Shown: in pieces, positions 24,091-33,131 of the stretch
Numbering within the stretch: the first letter of the stretch is position 1
Layout of the letters: every line of letters starts with the position of its first letter
Made by a program: the position numbers and the translations under genes
NCBI RefSeq assembly: GCF_947387495.1
Contig: NZ_CANDNU010000015.1
Coordinates: forward strand, 1 to 39,200
Length of the DNA stretch: 39,200 nucleotides
Direction of reading: 5' to 3'
Origin: Limosilactobacillus difficilis
GTDB lineage: Bacteria; Bacillota; Bacilli; Lactobacillales; Lactobacillaceae
Notes under the pieces: generated by a model
Told to the model about the DNA's origin: nothing
Databases searched by the model: none
The model's input: only the letters and a program-made list of their open reading frames with translations

Positions 24091-26886
24091 ATGCGCGTTA
24101 AAGACACGTTGAACCTGGGTAAGACGAAATTCCCGATGCGCGGCAAGCTGCCACAGACTGAAGGAAAACGTGAACAGATCTGGGAAGAAAACAAAGTTTA
24201 CGAACAACGACAAAAACTCAACGAAGGTCTGCCAACCTTTGTTCTCCATGATGGCCCGCCATACGCAAACGGCAATATCCACATTGGCCATGCCATGAAC
24301 AAAATTTCCAAGGACTTCATTGTTCGTTACAAGTCGATGACTGGTTACCGGGCACCTTACGTTCCTGGTTGGGATACCCACGGTTTACCGATTGAACACC
24401 AGTTGACCAAGGCTGGCCATGACCGCAAGAAGATGTCTACCACTGATTTCCGCGACCTTTGCCGGAAGTATGCTTTGGAACAGGTTGACAAACAAATGAA
24501 GGACTTCAAACGGCTGGGAGTCTCCGGTGACTTTGACCACCCTTACTTGACCCTGGCTAAGGAATTCGAAGCGGCCCAGGTTAAAGTGTTTGCTGCCTTT
24601 GCTCATAAGGGCTTACTCTACCAGGCTAAAAAACCGGTATACTGGTCCTGGTCATCTGAATCCGCATTGGCGGAAGCGGAAGTGGAATACCACGATGTTG
24701 TTGCCAAGACCGCTTTCTTTACCGAACAAGTCAAGGACGGCAAGGACGTGCTCGACAACGATACTTACCTGGTCGTTTGGACGACGACGCCATGGACGAT
24801 TCCGGCTTCTGAGGCCGTGGCAGTCAACCCGCAATTCGACTACGTAGTCGTGAAACCACAAGGAAGTGATCGCAAGTACGTGGTCGCTGCAACTTTGCTG
24901 AACAAGCTGGCTGAGAAGTTTGGTTGGGAAGACTACGCGATCGAAAAGCACGTTACCGGTAAGGATTTAGAAGGATTGACGACTCAGCATCCGTACCTCG
25001 ACCGTGACTTGTTGGTTGGCCTGGCCGACTACGTGACCGATGATACCGGGACAGGGCTGGTCCATACCGCACCTGGCTACGGGGATGATGACTATCATTT
25101 CGGACTGAAATATAACTTGCCAGTCTTTGCTCCGATGAACGATCAAGGGGTCTTGACCAAGGAGAACGGCCCTGAATTTGACGGCGTCTTCTACCAGAAG
25201 GCTGACGATATTTCTCTGAAACTGCTGAAAGAGCACCAAGCCCTGCTCAAGCAGGAACCGCTCAAGCACTCCTACCCATTTGATTGGCGGACCAAGAAAC
25301 CGATCGTCTTCCGGGCAACTGACCAATGGTTCGTTTCGATCGACAAGATGCGTGACGAGATCTTAAAGGCCGTTGATGAAGTTTCCTACAAGCCGTCATG
25401 GGGTAAGGTTCGACTTTACAACATGTTGAAGGACCGTGGCGACTGGGTCATCTCCCGGCAACGGGTTTGGGGAGTTCCTCTGCCGATCTTCTATGCTGAA
25501 GACGGGACGCCGATCATGACCGATGAAACCCTCAATCACGTCGCTGATCTGTTCCGCAAGTACGGGTCCAACGTTTGGTTTGAACGCGATGCCAAGGATC
25601 TCTTGCCAGCGGGCTATTCTAACGAACACTCACCACACGGCAAGTTCACAAAGGAAACCGACATTATGGATGTTTGGTTTGATTCTGGTTCTTCTCACCA
25701 AGGGGTTCTCGCCGAACGGCCGTACCTGACATACCCGGCAGACCTTTACCTGGAAGGTTCTGACCAGTACCGGGGCTGGTTCAATTCCAGTCTGATCACT
25801 TCCGTAGTCCTCAGTGGTCATGCACCATATAAGGGGCTGCTAAGCCAGGGCTTCACCCTGGATAAGCGCGGCAACAAGATGTCGAAGTCACAGGGGAACG
25901 TCATTGCTCCAGAAAAGGTGATCGATCAATTCGGGGCTGATATTATCCGGCTCTGGGTAATGTCCGTTGACACGAGCGCTGACGTCCGGGTTTCGATGGG
26001 ATCCTTCCAACAAATTTCGGAATCCTACCGGAAGCTGCGGAATACTTTCCGCTTCCTGCTTGCTAATGTGGCCGACTTCGATGTGACAGAAAATACCGTA
26101 TCTTATGACAAACTAGAAGAAGTTGACAAGTACATGTTGGTCAAGCTCAACCACTTCTTGAAGTCGATGCGTGACTACATGGACAGCTATGACTTCTTGA
26201 GTGCTTATAAGCTCTTGATCAACTTCGTCAACAATGACCTTTCCGCTTTCTACATGAATGTCGCTAAGGACGTTCTCTACATTGAACCGGCTAACTCACT
26301 GAAACGGCGTTCAATGCAGACAGTCTTCTACGAATACCTGAAGACCCTGGTCAAGTTGCTGACGCCAATTTTGCCGCACACGACCGAAGAAGTTTGGGAA
26401 TACATGGATGAACCAGAATCTTTTGTTCAGCTGACTACGATTCCTGAACCACGGCAATTTGCTGGCGAAGCAGATCTACTTGATAAGTGGGATCGTTTCA
26501 TGAAGCTTCGCTCGCACGTCCTCAAAGCCTTAGAAGACGCGCGTGGTGCGAAGTTGATCGGTAAGTCGCTGGAGGCTAAAGCTGATCTTTACCTGACAGA
26601 TAAGCAACAGCAACTGCTCAAGGCGTTAGGAACTGAAATTGGTCAAGTTCTGGGTGTTTCAGCCCTTGCTATCCATGATGCTAGCGAAACACCTGCAGAT
26701 GCTACGACTTTTGATGATCAATCAGCCATCAAAGTCAGCAAAGCACCAGGTGAAGTTTGCCAGCGTTGCCGAATGACCAAAGAAGATGTTGGGACCAATT
26801 CAGCATACCCAACGCTCTGTGCTCGTTGTGCCAAAATTGTCCGGGAATCTTTCCCAGAAACCGTTGAAACGGGCTTAGAGAAATAA
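24091..26886 (+). CDS. ileS: Isoleucyl-tRNA synthetase
   Basis: This class Ia synthetase charges tRNA-Ile and edits mischarged valine. The 931-residue product has the HIGH motif at 64-67 (NIHIGHAMN), a CP1 editing domain with [10 protein letters not shown], the catalytic KMSKS at 596-600 and an anticodon-binding domain. A C-terminal zinc finger follows with Cys890, Cys893, Cys910 and Cys913. These features and the length mark the bacterial type-1 enzyme (mupirocin-sensitive class). I start at ATG 24091. A TTG one codon earlier is in frame. Codon use is noticeably more biased than in neighbours, as expected for a highly expressed gene. Confidence 0.98.
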   Translation: MRVKDTLNLGKTKFPMRGKLPQTEGKREQIWEENKVYEQRQKLNEGLPTFVLHDGPPYANGNIHIGHAMNKISKDFIVRYKSMTGYRAPYVPGWDTHGLPIEHQLTKAGHDRKKMSTTDFRDLCRKYALEQVDKQMKDFKRLGVSGDFDHPYLTLAKEFEAAQVKVFAAFAHKGLLYQAKKPVYWSWSSESALAEAEVEYHDVVAKTAFFTEQVKDGKDVLDNDTYLVVWTTTPWTIPASEAVAVNPQFDYVVVKPQGSDRKYVVAATLLNKLAEKFGWEDYAIEKHVTGKDLEGLTTQHPYLDRDLLVGLADYVTDDTGTGLVHTAPGYGDDDYHFGLKYNLPVFAPMNDQGVLTKENGPEFDGVFYQKADDISLKLLKEHQALLKQEPLKHSYPFDWRTKKPIVFRATDQWFVSIDKMRDEILKAVDEVSYKPSWGKVRLYNMLKDRGDWVISRQRVWGVPLPIFYAEDGTPIMTDETLNHVADLFRKYGSNVWFERDAKDLLPAGYSNEHSPHGKFTKETDIMDVWFDSGSSHQGVLAERPYLTYPADLYLEGSDQYRGWFNSSLITSVVLSGHAPYKGLLSQGFTLDKRGNKMSKSQGNVIAPEKVIDQFGADIIRLWVMSVDTSADVRVSMGSFQQISESYRKLRNTFRFLLANVADFDVTENTVSYDKLEEVDKYMLVKLNHFLKSMRDYMDSYDFLSAYKLLINFVNNDLSAFYMNVAKDVLYIEPANSLKRRSMQTVFYEYLKTLVKLLTPILPHTTEEVWEYMDEPESFVQLTTIPEPRQFAGEADLLDKWDRFMKLRSHVLKALEDARGAKLIGKSLEAKADLYLTDKQQQLLKALGTEIGQVLGVSALAIHDASETPADATTFDDQSAIKVSKAPGEVCQRCRMTKEDVGTNSAYPTLCARCAKIVRESFPETVETGLEK

Positions 26887-26903
26887 AACGAAAATTATAA
26901 AGT

Positions 26904-26938
26904 AACGGACTGTGTTCTCTGGATGCAGCCCGTTTTTT
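26904..26938 (+). terminator. ileS terminator
   Basis: ACGGACTG and CAGCCCGT form a stem with one internal mismatch around a 13-nt loop and run into six T's (to 26938). Confidence 0.7.
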
Positions 26939-26951
26939 CGATAGTTCAGCG

Positions 26952-26980
26952 GTGACAGCGGGCCCTGATCGGTGTAGAAT
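26952..26980 (+). promoter_or_regulatory. Promoter of the cold-shock-domain/Nudix operon
   Basis: GTGACA (26952-26957), an exact 17-bp spacer and TAGAAT (26975-26980), 33 bp before the ATG at 27014. It probably drives six closely packed genes to 30393. Confidence 0.65.
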
Positions 26981-27013
26981 AACATGGTACGCAATTAAAG
27001 AGGAGGAACAATC

Positions 27014-27229
27014 ATGCTTACCGGCAAGGTCAAAAAATATGATCCAAATAAGGGCTGGGGCTTTATTACGATCCCCGGCGAGCCGGACGTTTATGTTCAT
27101 GCCCGGGGGATCACGCGCCAAGATCGGCAGCGTTTGCAAGCTAATGATATTGTTTCCTTAGTAGTTGTTCAGGGACAGCGCGGTCCGCAGGCAGCGCGAG
27201 TCCATATTTTACGTGAGGGGGAAGCTTGA
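27014..27229 (+). CDS. Divergent cold-shock-domain protein
   Basis: A 71-residue single cold-shock domain. RNP1 is conserved as KGWGFI (13-18), but RNP2 reads VYVHARG (26-32) where classical cold-shock proteins have VFVHFSAI. The C-terminal half also departs from the family, with QRLQANDIVSLVVVQGQRGPQAARV in place of the acidic Csp pattern. It is rich in Arg and predicted basic, unlike acidic CspA/CspB. Likely a nucleic-acid binding protein. Its stop overlaps the Nudix start by TGATG, so it is the first gene of an operon with metabolic repair genes. A strong ribosome binding site (GAGGAGG) precedes it. Confidence 0.8.
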   Translation: MLTGKVKKYDPNKGWGFITIPGEPDVYVHARGITRQDRQRLQANDIVSLVVVQGQRGPQAARVHILREGEA

Positions 27230-27777
27230 TGAATTTTGAAGAAAAGACATTGAGTTCCAAAACTGTTTTTAGTGGTCATCTGTTGCGGGTTGACGTCGAA
27301 CAAGTAGAGACGCCGATGGGGACCAAGGCCAGCAGGGAAATTGTCAAACACCCGTCGGCTGTTGGTTTGATTGTGGTTGATGATCAGGGCCGTTTGGCGA
27401 TTGTAAAACAATGGCGGTCACCGCTCCATGATACAATTTTGGAAATCCCGGCTGGCAAGGTGGATGATCGCGATCACGGAGACCCGCTGGTAGCTGCTAA
27501 GCGGGAATTGAATGAAGAAACCCGACTACAGGCCGCTAATTTAAAGAAAGTTTGCCGCTGTTACAGTTCACCCGGTTTTACTGACGAATACTTGACGATG
27601 TTTTTAGCAACAGGTGTCAAACCGGTGGAGCAAAAGCTGCCTCAGGATGCTGACGAAAAGTTGGCATTGCAATGGATCAGCGTCAAGGAGGGTGTCCAGA
27701 TGATTGCAGACGAAGAAATCACGGATGCTAAAACGATCTTGGCAATTTACTATCTGCGGGGGTTACGGAATGAATGA
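27229..27777 (+). CDS. nudF: Nudix hydrolase, ADP-ribose pyrophosphatase type
   Basis: NudF-type enzymes cleave ADP-ribose to AMP and ribose 5-phosphate. The 182-residue product has the family N-terminus (FEEKTLSSKTVFSGHLLRVD), the VKQWRSPLHDTILEIPAGK strand, and a Nudix box with metal-binding RELNEE at about 86-91. The box is unusual. The loop between the first Gly and REL is two residues longer than the canonical pattern, the usual first Glu is not conserved, and the Gly of EExG is Arg (EETR). The catalytic glutamates remain, so activity is likely. It overlaps both neighbours. Confidence 0.85.
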   Translation: MNFEEKTLSSKTVFSGHLLRVDVEQVETPMGTKASREIVKHPSAVGLIVVDDQGRLAIVKQWRSPLHDTILEIPAGKVDDRDHGDPLVAAKRELNEETRLQAANLKKVCRCYSSPGFTDEYLTMFLATGVKPVEQKLPQDADEKLALQWISVKEGVQMIADEEITDAKTILAIYYLRGLRNE

Positions 27778-28174
27778 TCACGAGGACTCACTGACGCGTG
27801 AAAAATACCGTCAGCAGCAATTGCGATCAAAGTACCAAAAAAAGCAAGTCCCAAACCAACGAACGAAGTCATGGCTAAAACGCCAGCGGGAGCGATTTGT
27901 GGATCCCCTGGAAGATGAGGGTGACCGCTTAGTTCACCACAATCGACGTGACCGGCAAGCGTCGTTTTCTGAAGTGCAGGGACCAGATAGTCAAGGGCAG
28001 TCAGAACATGCTGCGGACGAATCGGCACCGACGCGTGCTGACCAGCAAAAAGATGAGAAGGCAGCAACCACAGCGGCCAAAACGGCCCGTTTACGCAAGC
28101 GGTTAAATATTGCGATTGTTGTTTTGGTTCTACTGATTATTGCCGTCTATTTAATACTATTCTTGGTAGATTAG
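27770..28174 (+). CDS. Tail-anchored membrane protein of unknown function
   Basis: I do not recognise a named family. The 134-residue product is very hydrophilic for its first 105 residues. It has a basic stretch (REKYRQQQLRSKYQKKQVP), then an acidic and Gln-rich region. It ends in a single hydrophobic helix (about 112-132, IAIVVLVLLIIAVYLILFLV) flanked by Arg and Lys. There is no signal peptide, so it should be anchored by its C-terminus with most of it in the cytoplasm. The start ATG 27770 overlaps the Nudix stop by 8 bp. It lies between nudF and mtnN. Genes at this position are common in lactobacilli but uncharacterised as far as I know. Confidence 0.75.
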   Translation: MNDHEDSLTREKYRQQQLRSKYQKKQVPNQRTKSWLKRQRERFVDPLEDEGDRLVHHNRRDRQASFSEVQGPDSQGQSEHAADESAPTRADQQKDEKAATTAAKTARLRKRLNIAIVVLVLLIIAVYLILFLVD

Positions 28175-28189
28175 AAAGAGGATCTTTAT

Positions 28190-28888
28190 ATGAAAATCGG
28201 AATTATCTGTGCGATGCCAGAAGAAATTAAGGATTTGCTGGCAGCGATGGACAACGATCAGGTTACGATCTTGACTGATAAAGAATATCATCAGGGTACC
28301 ATTAAAGGCCATGAAGTAGTGCTTGTTGAATCTGGAATTGGCAAGGTTGAGGCTGGAATTACAACTGAGCATCTGATCAGCGAATTTGGAGCTGACGTGG
28401 TGATTAATTCCGGTTCGGCCGGCGGAATTGGTAATGGCCTCCACGTTGGTGACGTCGTGGTTTCCACTACGACTGCTTATCACGATGTCGATGCTCGGGC
28501 TTTTAATTACGTTTACGGTCAATTACCACAGCAGCCGGCCGTTTTCAAGGCGTCTCCGCTCTGGGTGGAGCGCTTGATGCAAGCTGCCCAACAAACGGAT
28601 TTAAACGTGAAAAAGGGTTTGATTGTTTCTGGTGACCAGTTCGTAGCTAGTGATGACGCTGTTGCCCAGGTCAAGAAGCATTTTCCAGATGCTTTGTCCG
28701 CCGAAATGGAAGGTGCGGCAGTGGGTCAGGTTGCTAATGACCACCATGTTCCTTACGTCGTGGTGCGGGCAATGTCAGATACTGGTGATGATGACGCGGG
28801 TGTCAGTTTTGATCAATTTATCGTTGATGCCGGACGGCGGTCAGCTAAAATGCTGCTGACAATGTTTGCTAATTTAAAGGAGGCTTAG
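28190..28888 (+). CDS. mtnN: 5'-methylthioadenosine/S-adenosylhomocysteine nucleosidase
   Basis: MtnN (Pfs) cleaves S-adenosylhomocysteine and methylthioadenosine to adenine plus the thioribosyl product, clearing SAM by-products and feeding the LuxS route. The 232-residue product starts MKIGIICAMPEEI with the catalytic Glu12 and has the GSAGGIGNGLHVGDVVV phosphorylase signature. SAEMEGAAVGQVA binds the ribose, and the catalytic Asp is in SDTGDDD near the C-terminus. Length is typical. The ribosome binding site is AAAGAGGA. Confidence 0.95.
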   Translation: MKIGIICAMPEEIKDLLAAMDNDQVTILTDKEYHQGTIKGHEVVLVESGIGKVEAGITTEHLISEFGADVVINSGSAGGIGNGLHVGDVVVSTTTAYHDVDARAFNYVYGQLPQQPAVFKASPLWVERLMQAAQQTDLNVKKGLIVSGDQFVASDDAVAQVKKHFPDALSAEMEGAAVGQVANDHHVPYVVVRAMSDTGDDDAGVSFDQFIVDAGRRSAKMLLTMFANLKEA

Positions 28889-28894
28889 TCGGCA

Positions 28895-30046
28895 ATGAGT
28901 GAAGTCTATCTTGATAATGCTGCCACGACGCCGATGCTGCCAGAAGTTCGCCAGACTTTAGTTGACAGCCTGGAACACAGTTGGGGCAATGCCTCTACTG
29001 GTTATAGTTATGGTCGTGAAGCTAAGCGCCTGCTGGAAGATAGCCGCCACGTGATCGCACAAAGTATTAACGCCCTCGACAGCGAAATTGTCTTTACCAG
29101 TGGTGGTAGCGAGAGTGATAACACTGCTATTGTGCAGACGGCGCTAGCGCGGCAAAAACTCGGCAAGCATATCATTACGACGGCTGTTGAGCATGAAGCA
29201 GTGCTGCGACCTTGTCAGCACTTGGAAAAGCTGGGATTTAAGGTTACTTATTTGCCAGTAGATGAACACGGAGTTATTTCGCTGGATGATCTGAAAGCGG
29301 CCCTCGATGATCAGACAATCTTAGTTTCAGTGATGATGGGCAATAACGAAGTCGGTTCCGTGATGCCGATTCACGAAATTGGCGAATTGCTCCAGGACCA
29401 CCAGGCTTGGTTTCATACCGATGCTGTTCAAGCATATGGTTTGCTTGACATTGATGTTAAACGCGACCACATTGATATGTTGTCGACGTCGGCTCACAAG
29501 ATCAACGGTCCGAAGATGCTTGGTTTTCTTTACTGCCGTCAGGGGGTTGACTTCCCAAGTTTTGTGAAGGGCGGCGACCAGGAAACCAAACGCCGTGCGG
29601 GAACGGAAAACGTCCCTGGCATCGCAGCCTTTGCCAAGGCGGTTGCAAAGTTGACACCTGAGGAGAAGGCTCATCGGCAGCAAAAATATAACGGCTTTAA
29701 ACACCAAATTGTCGATGGTTTGCGCGCCCAGGGCGTAGACGTTGCGGTTAATGGCATGATTGCTCCTGATAATCTTAACCATGTGCTCAACCTTTGGATC
29801 AAAGGTATTCCGACCGAGATTATGCAGGCCAACTTGGACTTGGATGGCTTTGCGGTATCCGGTGGTTCAGCTTGTACAGCGGGAAACGTTGAGCCCTCCC
29901 ACGTTTTGACGGCGATGTATGGAGCCGACAGTCCCCGGATTAAAGAATCGATTCGGATCTCATTTGGTGTGATGAATACGGCAGAACAAATTGACGACTT
30001 GGTTGCCGATATCGCCAAAATCGTCAAACGAATTCAGAAGGGGTGA
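28895..30046 (+). CDS. iscS: Cysteine desulfurase (IscS/NifS-like) for tRNA thiolation
   Basis: A PLP enzyme that removes sulfur from cysteine as a protein persulfide. The 383-residue product has the Schiff-base lysine in STSAHKINGP (Lys202), His100 that stacks on PLP, and the catalytic Cys327 in SGGSACTAG. It is a class I-type desulfurase with a flexible active loop. No IscU or other iron-sulfur scaffold gene is nearby. The linkage to DUF1831 and mnmA, as for Bacillus YrvO-MnmA, suggests it feeds tRNA 2-thiouridine formation. It begins 6 bp after mtnN. Confidence 0.93.
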   Translation: MSEVYLDNAATTPMLPEVRQTLVDSLEHSWGNASTGYSYGREAKRLLEDSRHVIAQSINALDSEIVFTSGGSESDNTAIVQTALARQKLGKHIITTAVEHEAVLRPCQHLEKLGFKVTYLPVDEHGVISLDDLKAALDDQTILVSVMMGNNEVGSVMPIHEIGELLQDHQAWFHTDAVQAYGLLDIDVKRDHIDMLSTSAHKINGPKMLGFLYCRQGVDFPSFVKGGDQETKRRAGTENVPGIAAFAKAVAKLTPEEKAHRQQKYNGFKHQIVDGLRAQGVDVAVNGMIAPDNLNHVLNLWIKGIPTEIMQANLDLDGFAVSGGSACTAGNVEPSHVLTAMYGADSPRIKESIRISFGVMNTAEQIDDLVADIAKIVKRIQKG

Positions 30047-30051
30047 TTTGG

Positions 30052-30393
30052 ATGCCATACAGTCGGTCAGTGCGAGTAACGGGAGATTCAGACACCTATT
30101 CCATTAGTCCGCAAATCAAAGAGTACACTTTGAGCGACCTTGGTTTTACTAAGTCGCGGCGGGGTACCTTTGAATACGAAGGCAGTTTGGACCGCAAATC
30201 ACCATTCCGTCCGGCAGCTAAGCTCAAGATCTGGGTGAAGCCCGAGCTTGACGGCTTTAAGATGGAGACGGTTAACGGACCAGGAACGACAAAGATTAAT
30301 ATCTTTCGGGGCAGTCGCTCCGCTGAGTTTGTTCTCCAGTATCACTTCATTTTGGATGAAATGGTGGAACGCCATATTTTTGACAAAAAGTAA
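30052..30393 (+). CDS. DUF1831-family protein, desulfurase-linked
   Basis: A 113-residue soluble protein matching DUF1831 by length and by location, which is almost always just after the cysteine desulfurase gene and before mnmA in lactobacilli. It appears to be a compact alpha/beta protein with no cysteines, so it is not itself a sulfur carrier. It could be a partner of the desulfurase, but this is inference from context. I start at ATG 30052, with AAGGGGTGA upstream. TTG 30043 overlapping the desulfurase stop is possible. Confidence 0.75.
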   Translation: MPYSRSVRVTGDSDTYSISPQIKEYTLSDLGFTKSRRGTFEYEGSLDRKSPFRPAAKLKIWVKPELDGFKMETVNGPGTTKINIFRGSRSAEFVLQYHFILDEMVERHIFDKK

Positions 30394-30401
30394 GCAAAAT
30401 C

Positions 30402-30456
30402 TTGAAAGAAGGTCGCGTTGACTGCTACAATTAGTGGCACTGGCATCGCGACCTTC
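30402..30456 (+). promoter_or_regulatory. mnmA promoter flanked by a 10-bp inverted repeat
   Basis: A candidate promoter is TTGAAA (30402-30407), 18-bp spacer, TACAAT (30426-30431). A perfect inverted repeat, GAAGGTCGCG (30408-30417) and CGCGACCTTC (30447-30456), brackets the -10 box and presumed start site. A second stem, TGCTAC/GTGGCA, lies inside it. No T-tract follows, so it is not an intrinsic terminator. It may be an operator, or an RNA hairpin in read-through transcripts from iscS. Confidence 0.45.
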
Positions 30457-30468
30457 AATCGTTGATGA

Positions 30469-31629
<1,161 letters not shown>

Positions 31630-31635
31630 GAATTG

Positions 31636-31664
31636 GGGATGGTACCGAAAGGGCCATTCCTTTT
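31636..31664 (+). terminator. mnmA terminator
   Basis: GGGATGG pairs with CCATTCC (one wobble) around an inner CC/GG extension, followed by TTTT. Moderate strength. Confidence 0.55.
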
Positions 31665-31717
31665 ATGTTACAAGCCGAAGACATCTCGCAAAATTCGTCC
31701 CCGAATCAATCAAACTC

Positions 31718-31726
31718 TGTTATCAT
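31718..31726 (+). promoter_or_regulatory. Extended -10 promoter of the histidine phosphatase-TPR-recD2 operon
   Basis: TG-T-TATCAT (31718-31726), a good extended -10 without a clear -35, followed by the AAGGAG site at 31747-31752. Confidence 0.45.
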
Positions 31727-31765
31727 AGAACGTGAATGCATGTTGGAAGGAGTTTAGGCGTCATA

Positions 31766-32425
31766 ATGACCAATTTTTATTTTATCCGGCACGGAAAAAC
31801 GGAATGGAACCTGCAATCACGTTATCAGGGAGCGCACGGTGATTCACCATTACTGCCGGAGAGCTATCATGAAATTGCTTTACTGGCCAAGTTTTTGGCG
31901 CCGATTCCCTTTGTTCATGCTTACGCCAGCCCGATTCAACGCGCTCGCAGGACGGCTGAGTGTTTAGTGGAGGATTTGCCAGGCCAGATTCCGTTGACTT
32001 TTGATAGTCGCTTGCGTGAATTTGATCTCGGAAAAATGGAAGGAATGAAATTCACAAAGGTTGAAGAACAATGGCCTGGTGTGGAACAAAACTTCCATTA
32101 CCATGCGGATCGCTATGACGAGCGGATCGTTGGGGGCGAGAGTTTTTCAGCAGTGATCAAGCGTTTTGGGGCGGCTATCCGGGAGTATGCGCGCAACTAC
32201 CCAAACGATGTCAACATCTTGATTGTGTCGCATGGGGCGGCTTTAAATGCCGGTGTAAACGGTCTGTTGGGGGTTGATTTAGCGCACCTGAAAGACCGGG
32301 GCGGCTTATCCAATACGTCGACGACTGTCTTGACGACAGATGATGCACAGCATTTTAAACTAAAAGTGTGGAACGAGACGGACTACCTTCACAAGACGAA
32401 GGTTGATCCAACCGATACGATTTAA
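31766..32425 (+). CDS. Histidine phosphatase family protein (phosphoglycerate mutase-like)
   Basis: A 219-residue branch-1 histidine phosphatase. The phospho-accepting His9 lies in FIRHGKTEWN. YASPIQRARRTAE carries the second Arg, an E-F-D-L-G-K-M-E-G motif holds the acid/base Glu, and VSHGAALN carries the second His. Such enzymes dephosphorylate small metabolites or sugar phosphates. The true cofactor-dependent glycolytic mutase is longer and has a different C-terminus, so this is not gpmA. I start at ATG 31766. An in-frame ATG at 31736 lies upstream of the ribosome binding site. Substrate unknown. Confidence 0.88.
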   Translation: MTNFYFIRHGKTEWNLQSRYQGAHGDSPLLPESYHEIALLAKFLAPIPFVHAYASPIQRARRTAECLVEDLPGQIPLTFDSRLREFDLGKMEGMKFTKVEEQWPGVEQNFHYHADRYDERIVGGESFSAVIKRFGAAIREYARNYPNDVNILIVSHGAALNAGVNGLLGVDLAHLKDRGGLSNTSTTVLTTDDAQHFKLKVWNETDYLHKTKVDPTDTI

Positions 32426-32441
32426 CAGTGGGGAGGCAGAA

Positions 32442-33131
32442 ATGATGGCCAACGACGAAAAAGAAAAGCGCCAACGCGAAACCAATAAGTTAGTGCACCG
32501 CTTGATCGGTGTAATCGATGAGCATCCGGACCAAGTAAATAATTATTATGACTTGGGTTCTCTGCTGACCAGATTGAAGTCCTTTGACCAGGCTGAAGAA
32601 CTCTTTATGAAGGCTTTGGGGATCTTTGAAAAGAAGGGCGATCAGGAGGCAGTTAACCTGTTGAATTACGGGCTCGGTAACGTCTATTACACGGTCGGCA
32701 AGATTAAGAGTGCGCTGGAGTACTACGATAAGATTGACGATCCGAAACTAAAAGCCGATTCTTACTTAATGATGGCCCAAAGCTATATGAAAGAAAAACA
32801 ATATAAGCAGGCGGTGGCCTATGGCTTAACGGCTCTCGAATTGCGTCAGGACGATGCTGAAATCAACCAAGTTTTGGGCGATTCCTTCCTAGCACTGGGT
32901 GAGTTCGAGCAGGCACGTGGTTATTATGACCGGATTTTGCGGCACCACCCGGGACGCGCGGATACCCAGTTCAATCGGGGCCTGGTCGCAATGGTTCTTG
33001 GCGAGGATTATCATTATTACCTCGACCAGGCGCAGCAACTCAATCCTGATTATTACGCCAAGAGTGAGAAGCGAATTGCCGACATTGAGACTTTCTTACG
33101 TAAGCAGGGCAATGACGATAATGACAAGTAG
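32442..33131 (+). CDS. TPR-repeat protein
   Basis: A 229-residue soluble protein made of about five tetratricopeptide repeats (for example AEELFMKALGIFEKKGD, LEYYDKIDDPKLKADSY, ARGYYDRILRHHPGRAD), a scaffold for protein contacts. The N-terminus is highly charged. It starts at ATG 32442 after GGGGAGG, and ATG 32445 is equally possible. It overlaps the recD2 start by about 11 bp. The mnmA-TPR-recD2 order is conserved in lactobacilli and many Bacilli, but no function has been assigned to the TPR protein that I know. Confidence 0.88.
   Translation: MMANDEKEKRQRETNKLVHRLIGVIDEHPDQVNNYYDLGSLLTRLKSFDQAEELFMKALGIFEKKGDQEAVNLLNYGLGNVYYTVGKIKSALEYYDKIDDPKLKADSYLMMAQSYMKEKQYKQAVAYGLTALELRQDDAEINQVLGDSFLALGEFEQARGYYDRILRHHPGRADTQFNRGLVAMVLGEDYHYYLDQAQQLNPDYYAKSEKRIADIETFLRKQGNDDNDK

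Noticed and set aside
24385-25326. Several leftward frames of 70-120 codons inside ileS
   Set aside because: They are shadows of the biased codon use in ileS, with no ribosome binding sites and no family resemblance.
32899-33120. N-terminal extension of recD2 by about 74 codons
   Set aside because: The extension lies inside the TPR gene in another frame and does not resemble RecD2. ATG 33121 fits the usual RecD2 N-terminus.
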